64,000 bases of DNA from Elysia chlorotica (lineage: Eukaryota; Mollusca; Gastropoda; Plakobranchidae), in the NCBI GenBank assembly GCA_003991915.1, contig RQTK01000151.1, positions 319,726 to 383,725 on the forward strand, written 5' to 3'. Shown here piece after piece: positions 34,733 to 45,519 of this stretch; positions within the stretch are counted from its first letter, which is position 1; each line of letters begins with the position of its first letter. Under the pieces are notes generated by a model. The model was not told the origin of the DNA. It saw only the letters and a program-made list of their open reading frames with translations, and did no database searches. Made by a program: the position numbers and the translations under genes.

Positions 34733-35308
34733 GCGTGAACCGCCGTCGGATATACGACAGACGGATATTACAGAATGATGATAAAAGTCCAATCTGATTT
34801 CAAGTGAGTATAGTACATGACTAGAGTAGTCGGCCTTTGTTGTAGGGCTTGTGGCTCCGCCCCTTTTTAGCTTTCACAGTGGATATATAGACTGACTAGG
34901 TCAACATGACAAAGACTAGGCTATGTTGTTTTATAGGCTGGAGCTAGGACTAAGGACTTAAAGCGAAACCTGCCAAAATATATTCTGATAATTTCGGATT
35001 TCGGGGTTTACTGATCAGTCGGTTGTGTGGATGGTCGCTCGTTAGTAAGTTTCTGTGCTTTTTAAGAGGTGGAAACGGTTTGATTTCTGGATTCGCAATA
35101 TGTAGACTCGCAATATTGAATTTAAAGTGATAGTGTAGCATCAAGAGTCACGGATTCCTGCATTGGCAACATTTGTTTGATTTATCACCACTACTGATTC
35201 GGATTAAGCAGTTGTGTGTCTTTCAATTTTTTTTTAGCTTCTTCGATATTCGTAAGATTGAAACATTAATTTTTGCTGTTTAAGCAAAACTTTATGATGC
35301 TGAAGTTG

Positions 35309-36420
35309 AAACATGATGGTTCAACCCTTTTATTTGTTTTTGTTTTTTTAAGGTTTTTTTTTCTGCGTCTATACCGGTATTTCCTACCATTTTGAGAGTT
35401 TCACGAAAGCGGTCAAGAGTTAAAGTGGTCATATCTAGCTTTACAGCGATGAAAACCAAAATATGTTAATTCTTCCGCCTTAGGAGTTTCATCACTTACC
35501 ACTGGCCGAGCGGCCATTGACCTAAATCTAATTTTTCACTGGAGCTTTGTTTTTCTTTTTTTTTTTTTGTTATAAGCTACGGGGTTGACTTGGTTATATC
35601 AGCTGTGATATTCTGTATTATATTATCATCTGTAATGTTAACCGTAGAGATTAACCGGCTTATTATCATTGTGAAATGTAACACTATAAGATCTTTTATT
35701 CATCTGCATAGTATCGTTTCTGACGTGCAAAGTCAATGTTGTCCGTATCATGCAACATTATTTTGATCAGTGAAATGGGCAAAAAGGTTATTTTCGTAAT
35801 CACCTACTCTAATCGTTTTTCTGAGTTTATGCAAAACATGGGATTTCCACGTGGTAGCCTATGTCATAGGCGCTCTCTTTGAATAATTATAAATATTAAA
35901 TACGTACGAAAATGTCTTTGCGTGCTAGAAAGTGATGCTAGAAGCGAGTTTATCACTTATCGTTTACTGTTTTTGCTGTTATCCTCTAATTGTTTAAAAA
36001 TTCTAAGAATACTGATGTTTCAACAATGTGCTGGTGGCATGGAATTTATTGTTAACTATCTGATCTTCGTTTGCGATACCCAGGGCCTCTTTAGTGACCA
36101 ATATAACCGTTACTGTTATGACCTCATGTAAATGCAAACTTCAGTGACTCAACATAGTACATTTTGTGTAAAACTGGGTTCAGTCTAGTTCGAAAAGGAC
36201 AGTGGCAAGCAAGTCTGAAATCTTTGTGTGTCAAGGATTATTTTGATAGACGTGAGTACTTATCAGGTGCGCTCCATTATTTCTCAGTTTAGATATCAGA
36301 CTGCCAAACAGTACCTTGTCCTTGCACCATCGTAAAAGATTAGTGGGCCAAGAACGCGCCATCTCTGACGCCAAGGGAAGACACGAAACTGATTCTGACG
36401 CTCTGATCTCCGACTAGCCA
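35309..36420. other. Intronic stretch, nothing recognised
   Basis: AT-rich sequence right of the inverted repeat. No exon or repeat family is recognised before the GC-richer block that begins near 36420. Confidence 0.5.
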
Positions 36421-36666
36421 TATCTATCACTCAGTGAAGTGGTCGTTGAGGTTCTGCCACTGAGAACTTTCGGCGGTGTCTCCGTCTGGTTCTTTGTGTG
36501 AGAGAAGTTCCCTCCTGGTTCTTTGTTTGACGTGTCCAACGTTCCTAAGGAGGATCCCATACGGCGGCGGTCTCCGTGCGGTGTCATCTGCCACACAACG
36601 ACCCCTAAGTTTTTTCAGCCGGGAGTTTGCCAGCCTGTCAATGTGTCCCCGGGGCGCCGAGCGAGG
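36421..36666 (+). promoter_or_regulatory. GC-richer block, possible 5' UTR or promoter of an internal first exon
   Basis: This ~250-bp block is visibly richer in CpG and GC than its surroundings and leads without a break into the exon at 36667. The same frame is open upstream to 36502, where it follows TGA. The block could therefore also be coding if an upstream acceptor (for example after TTTGTGTGAG) is used. A promoter role is inference. Confidence 0.35.
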
Positions 36667-36720
36667 ATGTTGGTGAAACACGTATACACGCCCCATCACT
36701 CCGCCTCCATCGGCGTGCAG
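36667..36720 (+). CDS. MITF/TFE-like: Candidate internal alternative first exon of the MiT/TFE gene
   Basis: ATG at 36667 opens an 18-codon segment, MLVKHVYTPHHSASIGVQ. It ends phase 0 at a good donor, CAG|GTAAGA, and fits exon 4 (phase 0). The shape recalls vertebrate MITF-M, whose short first exon also ends in Gln and joins the shared body. Here, however, it would join exon 4 and omit exons 2 and 3, losing the Rag-binding-like segment, and give about 344 residues. The open frame continues upstream to 36502, so it may instead be a longer internal exon. There is no protein similarity to support it. Confidence 0.4.
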
Positions 36721-37119
36721 GTAAGACAACTCTGTAGAGAAGAGGAGGAACGTTTCTATTATGTAGGTGTCTAAGACCGTACAGTCTAGTCCTAACAACT
36801 AACAGGACTAAAATATTTCAAGTTCAAGCTCCTGTGAACACCGAAACCTTGAACGTTTATGAAGATTTTTTTTTTTTGATACGGTCCTGAGGTTTGGGTC
36901 CAAGTGAACTGACCCAAATCAAGAAGGTATCACGTTCTTGTTCATTATCATTTTCTTTTCATAGTTTTAAATGTTCTGTGGTTAAGAAAAATGTGAATTT
37001 CAAAAGGACTCTGTATGCGTATCGAGACGGAGGGGGGCTGGGAGTGTCTTTTCTTCGTTCTGGATATAATTCCCCAATAATAAGGTTCCAGGTGTTCGCG
37101 TTTGGTAGACATTTGTGTG

Positions 37120-37120
<1 letters not shown>

Positions 37121-37175
<55 letters not shown>
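37121..37175. repeat. (GA)n microsatellite
   Basis: About 55 bp of GA dinucleotides in intron 3, about 400 bp after the candidate internal exon. Confidence 0.95.
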
Positions 37176-38420
<1,245 letters not shown>

Positions 38421-38896
38421 AATCTTCCATTGATCCTTACCATTTTTTTCTGTAATGAACTGTACATTGATAGCTATCAAGTCATCCCCTAATGGTTATC
38501 TTAGGCTTGATTATTGAATAACTTAAGATCCTTAACGGACACGGATGCCATCTTGGTCAACATGAATTGAAACAAAATTAATGAAGTTCTAAGATAATTA
38601 AAAAAGGAAATGAAGAAAAAGGGGACATGATAAATTAAATTGTTACATCCTCTAACCGTTCAGTGAATGAGAGAGGTTTTAGAAGTTAAATAAATAAATA
38701 CACAGTCATTCAAATATGCCTGGCATGAAGTTAATTTATCAAGGATGAGACATGTTATTTATATGTATATTCCTGGTGATACACAAACAAAACAAAACCC
38801 CCCAAAAAAGCTGTGTTGGGTGCGTTTCCTCGTTTCAAGAGTTCAGAACACTTCGACCGCTGCCTGACTATGATTTTCTTAAAGTAGGTGTATTTA

Positions 38897-39040
38897 AATT
38901 GGTTTAACGTCCAACACCAGCACTATATACTATAGGCTGTATTGTTGACGGGCCCCAAGACTGACGTCTGACAGTTTTGTGTGCTGCCACACTACATACG
39001 AGACAGGGATACCATGACTTTTGACTCAGTCGGTTTTCTT
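38897..39040 (-). mobile_element. tRNA-derived SINE, 3' part, reverse orientation
   Basis: GGTTTAACGTCCAACACCAG opens the reverse complement of the family tail. It is followed by the complement of the CACAATATAGCC, GTCAGACGTTAGTC and GTGTGGCAGCAC phrases. The head is missing. Confidence 0.8.
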
Positions 39041-39588
39041 AGAGTAAAACACTGTATTGTGTTTAAGCACATTTTCACTGTTGGTGTGGACATGCAGGGC
39101 ATCTTAAGTTTAACTCTTAATTCATTTTTTTAGTTAATGATTTTTATTTGGACGGAGATAATGCGTGGACGAGTTGGAAAAAAACTGCACTACACTCTGT
39201 TCTCAAACAACATTTAAGGACATAAGTTAATCCTTCCCTGATATAGCATAAATTCTGCTGTTGGGTGTTATTAAACCAAATGCTTGATCTGGATGCCTGA
39301 AAATTAACGTTCTGTCTCCTCTGTAAACACTGTGATTGGAATCTGGGCATCCTTTTCATGCTATTATTTCAATTCGCAATAAGTGTATTACCTGGTGTCA
39401 GACTTGGATGTCAAGAAACCAATAAACCAACAAAAATCTGCAAAGTTTAATACATCACTGCAAGATCTTCCCACCTTATCAAGATCCTCCCACCCTATCT
39501 TATAACAAGGATTACTATGTATATAGCGACCCAGTGAGTGACCACTGCATTAACCCAGGCTGTCTCTCTCTCCCTGTGTTTCCCCCAG

Positions 39589-39696
39589 TTTGACCTGCTG
39601 AGCGAGCTGCAGGCTGTGGAACCTCTGGAGCTGACCTCTCTCCTGGGAGACAATGACCTGCTGGAGATCCAGCCCTCATTGGGCGCGGCAACCAGG
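39589..39696 (+). CDS. MITF/TFE-like: MiT/TFE transcription factor exon 4, acidic/hydrophobic segment
   Basis: This exon has 36 codons, phase 0 to 0, between GTTTCCCCCAG and ACCAGG|GTAGGC. It encodes FDLLSELQAVEPLELTSLLG then DNDLLEIQPSLGAATR. It sits where vertebrate MITF/TFEB/TFE3 have the acidic transactivation helix (IDDIISLESS). That motif is not present, but the segment is likewise acidic with regularly spaced leucines (FDLL, LTSLL, DLLEI), so it may be a diverged or substituted activation domain. It can be joined in frame from exon 3 or from the candidate first exon at 36667. Confidence 0.85.
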
Positions 39697-40039
39697 GTAG
39701 GCACTAGATCAATACAGAGTACAGAATACAGAAAAACCTTATTAACCCCCATGGGAGATTTGGTACCACTGTCCCACAGACAGACAAAAACATAATGTGA
39801 CCTATATAATACATGAACATTAAAGTTAACAGTAGAGAAAAGTGGACACATTGTAAGACATTTTGAAAATATAAAACCACTCGCCTAGGGTTTTCTAGCC
39901 ACTGCAGTATTTTAATGATTATGTTTGTTTGGCTGATGCATGTATGTTATGTTATCAACATACACATTCCAGAAATCTTTTGATTCCTGCTTAGGCAGGG
40001 CTTTGGTTGTATTCCTTTATTGGTGAGCTGAAGTAATCG

Positions 40040-40345
40040 GTTGAGCTTATGGCTTCAAATCAAACGGCAGGTTCTGTGGCATGATTTGCTTTAATATTAG
40101 GGGGGGGGGGGGGGGGGTCAGATTTTTGTGTCAGTATAATGTTACCAGGTCTTCTCGCACTTTCCCTGTGTGGCAACACGACATTAAATTGTCAAACATG
40201 AGTCTCGGGGTCCATCCTTCAAGGGGTACAATACACATTATTGTGAAATTACATATAAATGTATTTTTAATGTTAAGCTCTCTAACATTAAGTCCGTTGT
40301 GGGTAGAGCGCTATTGAAATAAAGTTTATTATTATTGTTGTTGTT
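40040..40345 (+). mobile_element. Degenerate tRNA-derived SINE with AATAAAG-type tail
   Basis: A weak head (CGGTTGAGCTTATGGCTTCA) precedes a G-run, then CCTGTGTGGCAACACGACAT, AAATTGTCAAACATGAGTCT and CTCGGGGTCCATCC. GAAATAAAGTTTATTATTAT follows. Divergence is high. Confidence 0.55.
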
Positions 40346-40482
40346 GTTATTGTTAAGTAGCAGTGAAAGAAACTTTTTATTTATTTCCTATTCTATCGCC
40401 CACAATTAGCTTGTTATAGTAATGACATGTTATATATTTCCTATAATAACCAATCCTAATGTGTGCTGCCCCCCCTGTTCAG

Positions 40483-40672
40483 CTCCCTCAGACAGCGCTG
40501 TCCTCTCCCTTCGACCCGGAGACGTCATCCATCCAGTCTGGCGGGGCTGAGTCGCCATCGTCGTGCCCCGCGGGCAACTACCACCACGCCACGGACCTGG
40601 CCACGGGGATCATGTCAGTCCAGGACGAGCTGTGGAGGAAGGAGCGCATCAAGAAGGACAACCACAACATGA
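40483..40672 (+). CDS. MITF/TFE-like: MiT/TFE transcription factor exon 5, SCPA site and start of basic region
   Basis: This 190-nt exon (phase 0 in, 1 out) lies between CTGTTCAG and ATGA|GTGAGT. It opens LPQTALSSPFDPETSS, continues AESPSSCPAG, and ends ELWRKERIKKDNHNM. SSCPA matches the TFEB Ser211 region, the mTORC1-dependent 14-3-3 docking site in vertebrate family members. By analogy, nutrient control of nuclear entry is likely conserved. KKDNHN is the invariant start of the family's basic region, including the His that contacts E-box DNA. TFEB's usual Ala-Leu-Ala-Lys before ERQKKDNHN is ELWRK here. Confidence 0.95.
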
Positions 40673-41094
40673 GTGAGTACAGCATCCGTTGTTGTGCTTT
40701 GCCATTGTTTACCGGCTTCCTGTGAGGCATTTACACGATCACAGGTAATAGATGAGTGAGTGCACCAAGAAGCCTTATCACATTTGGTGTGAGCTGTGCT
40801 ACTTGTGGTGTCCAGAATTCAAAATACAAATATGGAAATGCGGGGAAAAAATAAATAAACAGCTATACAGAGATGGGTCTTGTTTAAAATAAAATTTTGG
40901 GGACATTCTAAAATAATTACACAGAAATTGATAAATAAACATTCTGTATGAATATATAAATACTGATTCCTTAAAGTACATTATTTCAGTTCCCTTTTTT
41001 TTTTATCTTTTTTGATGAGCTCTGTAATGTTCCTCATAAATTCACTGATAATGATAAATAATAATGGACTCTACTATTGATCTTGCTTTCTCAG

Positions 41095-41170
41095 TTGAAA
41101 GGAGAAGACGGTTTAACATCAATGACAGAATCAAGGAACTTGGTGGACTCCTTCCAAAAACGGTTGATCC
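41095..41170 (+). CDS. MITF/TFE-like: MiT/TFE transcription factor exon 6, basic region and helix 1
   Basis: This 76-nt exon lies between TGCTTTCTCAG and GATCC|GTAAGT. It encodes [18 protein letters not shown] then LLPKTVDP. The NHN (exon 5)[18 protein letters not shown] run is the diagnostic DNA-binding region of MITF, TFEB, TFE3 and TFEC, which bind M-box and CLEAR E-box sites as dimers. The Glu and Arg residues that contact CANNTG are intact. The loop reads LLPKTVDPD, where MITF has LIPKSNDPD. Confidence 0.97.
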
Positions 41171-42026
41171 GTAAGTTTCTTAAGAATTGAATGTTGCTTG
41201 TTTCTGTGTAGTTATAAAGCTCTCATACTATCACAGACTGTTTGATATAATTATTTGGGTGGAATGAGAGAAAATGCAAGTGCATAATGGTACTTTTTGT
41301 AAACAGATGTTCTCTTTCTATTCTCGTCCAAAGCTTCCTTTCAACGCTTCTCTATATTAATATACTTATTATTTAACTCTCTATTATATTCAATTATTGC
41401 TTTCGCGTTGTGAAAAGTCAGAAAATCGTATTTATTTTCCTTGTCACATTTACTTGGGTGCAAGTTCGCTGGCTCTGGCCGGTATGCCGACCAATCAGAG
41501 GCATCTGGTCGGTACTGTCTGCCAATCCTGATGCCGCAATCCGATCGGCAGTTTAGCAAAAAAAGAAAGGTTGAACAGAATACACAGCGGAATGTCAATT
41601 TAAAATACAAACGTTCTTTTCTAGTTTTGAGGTGTCCATGGGTCAATGTGCAATAAATTTGAATAATAGATTAAGAATAAAGAAATTAACCGTATCATTT
41701 TTTTTTTTAATTATTGAATTCCAAATGTGACCGTCATAAGCAGAATATTTCGTTGTCGTAATAGGCAGATTATGTGTTAGATCCTTTGGTGCTTATTGTT
41801 GTTTATAGAGACCTGCAACAGAAAATAAGCACCAGCCTGAATCCTTAAATGCAAGTAATGAAACCTGACCAAACCAACTTTGGATAAAACACTCACCAGC
41901 GGTTAAAAAAAAAGAGCCTACAGAAAATGTAAAAATTTACCTACCAATATTTTCTGACAGGTTGTGTGATTAATGTTGAAATCTCCAGCCCTTCAATTCG
42001 TTAACGTATAATGTTTTATTTTTCAG

Positions 42027-42174
42027 AGACCTGCGTCAGAACAAGGGCACCATCCTGAAGGCGAGTGTGGACTACATCAAGTCGCTCCAGGACGACCAGC
42101 GCAAGCTCAAGCAGGTGCAGGAGCAGCGCAAGAAGGCAGAGCAGGAGCGTCGCAAGCTTCTCATCTATATCAGT
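42027..42174 (+). CDS. MITF/TFE-like: MiT/TFE transcription factor exon 7, helix 2 and leucine zipper
   Basis: The 148-nt exon begins after TTTTTCAG and ends AGT|GTGAGT. It encodes DLRQNKGTILKASVDYIKSL (helix 2; NKGTILKASVDYI is family-invariant) and the zipper QDDQRKLKQVQEQRKKAEQE, then RRKLLIYIS. Vertebrate MITF has RW before NKGTIL where this has RQ. The zipper is strongly charged, as expected for the MiT/TFE-restricted dimerisation set. Confidence 0.97.
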
Positions 42175-42871
42175 GTGAGTATACCCGAGGCAGCTTTGCA
42201 CACTTTTTTATTTGTGTGTGTAAATAAGTAAAAAAAATAGGTACTTAAAACAAGAAAAGTTATGAGTATGTGTACTTTTAAGGCTTTGGACAAATTGCTT
42301 TTGGGTGGGATAAGTTCTTTCATACCGCAAATATTTTTGAATTGTAATTGTAGTCAGACATTTTTTTATTTATTTTTCTATATAAATGACAATGTGTCTA
42401 TATGATTATTAATGTAGTATGCTATGATCTATACACAATTTAGTTGAACCAACCATCCAAGTTTCAAAGATGAAGTGTGTGTTTCAAGCACTGAGAATGT
42501 GTATATTTCCATGATAAGTAAATGGGGTAGTGTTTACTTACCAATATAGAAAAAAGGCAGTCAATATAACCAGTTGCGCCACAGAATTGGATTATGATTG
42601 ATCTGATTTCTATCAGGATTAAATATGTTTTATGTTGTTCTTGAGTTCACTATGCATATTTTTTCTATCAAGTCTTCAATGTCTTTTTCCTACTCTAGAT
42701 ATACCAGATGTCAATTTTTTGTCATTATTTAGATCAAAGCGCACCTTTGAGATTTTTGTGATGAACTTATTGTACTATGTTAAAATATAAAGTTTCTGTA
42801 TTATTTTAAATGATAAACCTGAGTAAAACTGAAGTGATTCATTACCTCATGTTTTCCTCTCTATCTACCAG

Positions 42872-43213
42872 CATATGAAGGAACGCATGCGGGAGTGCGG
42901 CATCGAACCCCCTGCTGTCAACGATGACCTCGAAATCTCTAGCAATCTACACCATGTGATCATCGCAGACAATCCCAGCAGCAGCAGCAGCATCATCACA
43001 GCCCCATCCACCAACAACAGCAGCAGCGGTGTGAACACCCTGACCACCCTCACCCCTGTCAGCAGCCACAACAGCAGCAGCAGCAGCCAGTTTCTCCTTA
43101 ACGGCAGTAGCGGACTGGCTTTGACCAACAGCGCCCCGCCCCCGGCCCTGCTCCAGATGGTCGAGTCAGAGCCACACAACTTCTTCTCCTACAACGAGAC
43201 TGCCTCTTTCATG
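42872..43213 (+). CDS. MITF/TFE-like: MiT/TFE transcription factor exon 8, zipper end and Ser/Asn-rich region
   Basis: This exon has 114 codons, phase 0 to 0, between CTATCTACCAG and TTTCATG|GTCAGT. It starts HMKERMRECGIEPPAVNDDL, completing the zipper; the equivalent MITF sequence is LEMQARAHGLSLIP. A low-complexity stretch follows with Ser, Asn and Thr runs (PSSSSSIITAPSTNNSSSG, HNSSSSSQF). It ends ALLQMVESEPHNFFSYNETA, then SFM. The Ser/Asn runs are encoded by AGC/AAC repeats and may vary in length between alleles. The donor GTCAGT is acceptable. Confidence 0.93.
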
Positions 43214-43991
43214 GTCAGTGGCCAGCGTCATTGGTGTATAGGATTTAAGTTATCTCTGGTTTTATGCATTTGTTTATTGTTTTCTCATAATATTGGGTGG
43301 CGAATCCATAATGAGAACAACTTTATTGTTTATTTCAGAAAAATTAATGTGGTTTTATATATATGTATATAGTTGATGTATATAAAGATATGGAGAGGGA
43401 TGGGCATATAATATCGACACTTTTTAAAACTACTCCATTTATTTCAGATGTTTCAAAACTTAATCTATCTTGAGATAACCCATTATGGTGAACTGGATGC
43501 ATTACAATTTTTTAATAAAATATTATCAATTTTTTTTTTCACTTTTCTTATTTGAAATCTCATTTTATTTTCTGGGGTAGTATTTATCGCTGTATCAATA
43601 TCTCTAGCCACCAGCCATAAGTGATACCTGAAATATGAGAAAGACTTGCAAAGATTAAATGAAGAGTAATTTTTTTATCAAATGATTGCAAATCAACTTC
43701 TAATTTTTCACCTTATTTGCGTCTTTACTTTAAAGAGCAATCATAAAGTTTTGATCAGCTTTTATTTTTTTAAGTATTGATACTCAAAATAAATTTAACA
43801 GAATGATTAAAAAGGTACATATAAAAATCAATATAAATAGTACATATATTTCAATGAAAGACTTTCATTATTTTGGCTCATCGTGGCTGGTTGCAAGACA
43901 TGTCTTTAAGTAATTGTAAACTGAGCATCACCCTGTGACACTCATCTAATAATCAGCCTCCCCCTCCCCCCTGTGATCCTGTTCCCCCCAG
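43214..43991. other. Intron 8
   Basis: AT-rich intron ending in a strong polypyrimidine tract (CCTCCCCCTCCCCCCTGT, then GTTCCCCCCAG). No other feature is seen. Confidence 0.8.
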
Positions 43992-44108
43992 GGAGACGAG
44001 TTCATGGACGACTCTCCAGTGAGCGGAGATCCCATGCTCATGTCGGAGCCCGTCAGTCCGGAGTACGACGAGATGGGGCTCGGACAGTTCGACCACTTTC
44101 ACTGTTGA
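43992..44108 (+). CDS. MITF/TFE-like: MiT/TFE transcription factor exon 9, C-terminus and stop
   Basis: The last coding exon has 38 codons and TGA at 44106-44108. It encodes GDEFMDDSPVSGDPMLMSEP, then VSPEYDEMGLGQFDHFHC. It corresponds to the vertebrate C-terminal acidic, Ser-rich segment ([20 protein letters not shown]), with MDD, SPV, DPML and SEPVSP aligning in order. These serines are phosphorylated in vertebrate family members; SP sites remain here. It lacks the vertebrate RRSSMSMEE tail and ends in FHC. Confidence 0.95.
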   Translation, partial: GDEFMDDSPVSGDPMLMSEPVSPEYDEMGLGQFDHFHC

Positions 44109-45519
44109 ACAGATGACCGACCGCTGTTGTTTTGGCCCTTGTCCAGACAATCATTGAATGATGGATAAAGTTATGCAAAGGAGAGAGGAGATGGTGTTGT
44201 GTTAGTGTTTTGCAAGGCCTTATGGTGTTCTTTTCCTTCCCCATGGAGAAAATGAATTACCCATTAATGAATGGAACTATGATGCAGTCAGTTTTATGAA
44301 AATAATTTATAGTTGTCGATTAAAAAAACAAAAAAGAGAAAAACAAAGTGAAAATGATAAAAAAAAAATTTTTTTAATGATACTTGAACTATGTCACCAT
44401 GTTTTTACAGTGACTAAAAAAACAAATTTTACAAAATAACTTTTAGTCATTTGTATTAGGTTGAAAAAAAAAGTACTGCGAGAAGCAAAAAACAAAACCT
44501 AAATACATTTACAAACCTGAAATTGGTTTTTTACTCATTTTGTTGAAAACTGGACCCCCAATAACTTTATCCTGATTCTGATTTCACTATCTGTACAAGG
44601 GTTGCCAAGATTTTACTTAATGTGACAAGTTTTAACCTGCGGTGCTAGACCCTGAGAATATGTACAGCCTCAAATATAGCCACGCGAATTGTTGTGCTCA
44701 AGTGATGAATTCTTAGCCTGGAAAGCGTGTTTTGTTATAGGCTGCCCCTTAACTGTGATTTGTCCGAAACCAAAAATCTGAAGCCTCAGTCTTGGATGAA
44801 GCTGTATTCCAACATGTTGCCTGCGGAAAGTGTACAACTCCTATTTATGAAGGTTTTTGGTGTTTGTTGAAGGTTGTTTTATAAACATAATATAGCGGAG
44901 ACACAAAACTCAAACTAAGGAAAATGAGTGAAGACTTAGATGTTCGGTTCTTACTCAAGGGTATGAGGGTATGATACTGTGAAGTCCTGGAGTCGGCAGC
45001 ACCATTCAATGATGTCTCATTCCAAGTCAAATTCATCTGAACTGATCATGTGGAGAGGATTCTGTGTGCCCGTGTCTGTTCTGTTCAGTTTTTTTTCTTG
45101 TTAGCAGCAAGGATTTGTTTGTGTGAAGACATTGCAGGGTCCGTTTGATCCTGTGCAGCTCTGTAGAACAGCCAAAGCAAGAGATACAGCATCTCAACAT
45201 TGGGACTTAATTTGCAATAATGAAATACTTATACCTTTGTATTTGTTTGGCATTGCATCTTAACAAAAAATGATGTCTACTCATGTTTTTTGTACTGTTT
45301 CCTTTCTTTTTTTTTAATGTACCACTAGTCTAAAATAACACCAGTTTATTTTATGTATTGTTTTGTTTCATGAATGTATACAAAATTGGTAAACTTTTCT
45401 TTTTGTAAACCTAGACATGTTTCTTTCTCCATGGCTTAAATCTTTTTATGTAATTGTGAAACAAATTATCTTTTATGTATTAAGTTATTCATTTTATTTC
45501 AAAAAAAAATTTTAATAAA
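44109..45519 (+). other. Likely 3' UTR of the MiT/TFE gene
   Basis: This is non-coding AT-rich sequence after the stop. The first AATAAA lies at 45514-45519. Further AATAAA hexamers occur at 46299-46304 and 49682-49687, so longer 3' UTRs, common for MITF genes, are possible. Which is used cannot be told from sequence. Confidence 0.55.
45514..45519 (+). terminator. Candidate polyadenylation signal
   Basis: The first canonical AATAAA after the MiT/TFE stop codon, 1.4 kb downstream, followed by a U-rich stretch (AAAATTTTTTATTGC). Confidence 0.45.

Larger units (their letters stand above)
31521..35308. repeat. Large inverted repeat, ~0.9-kb arms, ~1.95-kb spacer
   Basis: The left arm (about 31521-32427) is repeated in reverse complement at about 34380-35308. 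Matching landmarks are CAACTTCAGCATCATAAAGT against its complement at the right end, GGGGCGGAGCCACAAG against CTTGTGGCTCCGCCCC, and a (GA)n at 32102-32166 mirrored by a (CT)n at 34661-34727. Scattered substitutions separate the arms. No long protein is encoded in either arm. Confidence 0.9.

Noticed and set aside
41341-41646. 101-codon minus-strand frame in intron 6
   Set aside because: It overlaps a partly palindromic segment (GGCCGGTATGCCGACC-type sequence), likely a small repeat element, and has no recognised domain.
42865-43179. 104-codon minus-strand frame opposite exon 8
   Set aside because: It is a shadow of the Ser/Asn-repeat coding exon; its Leu-rich runs are antisense of AGC repeats.
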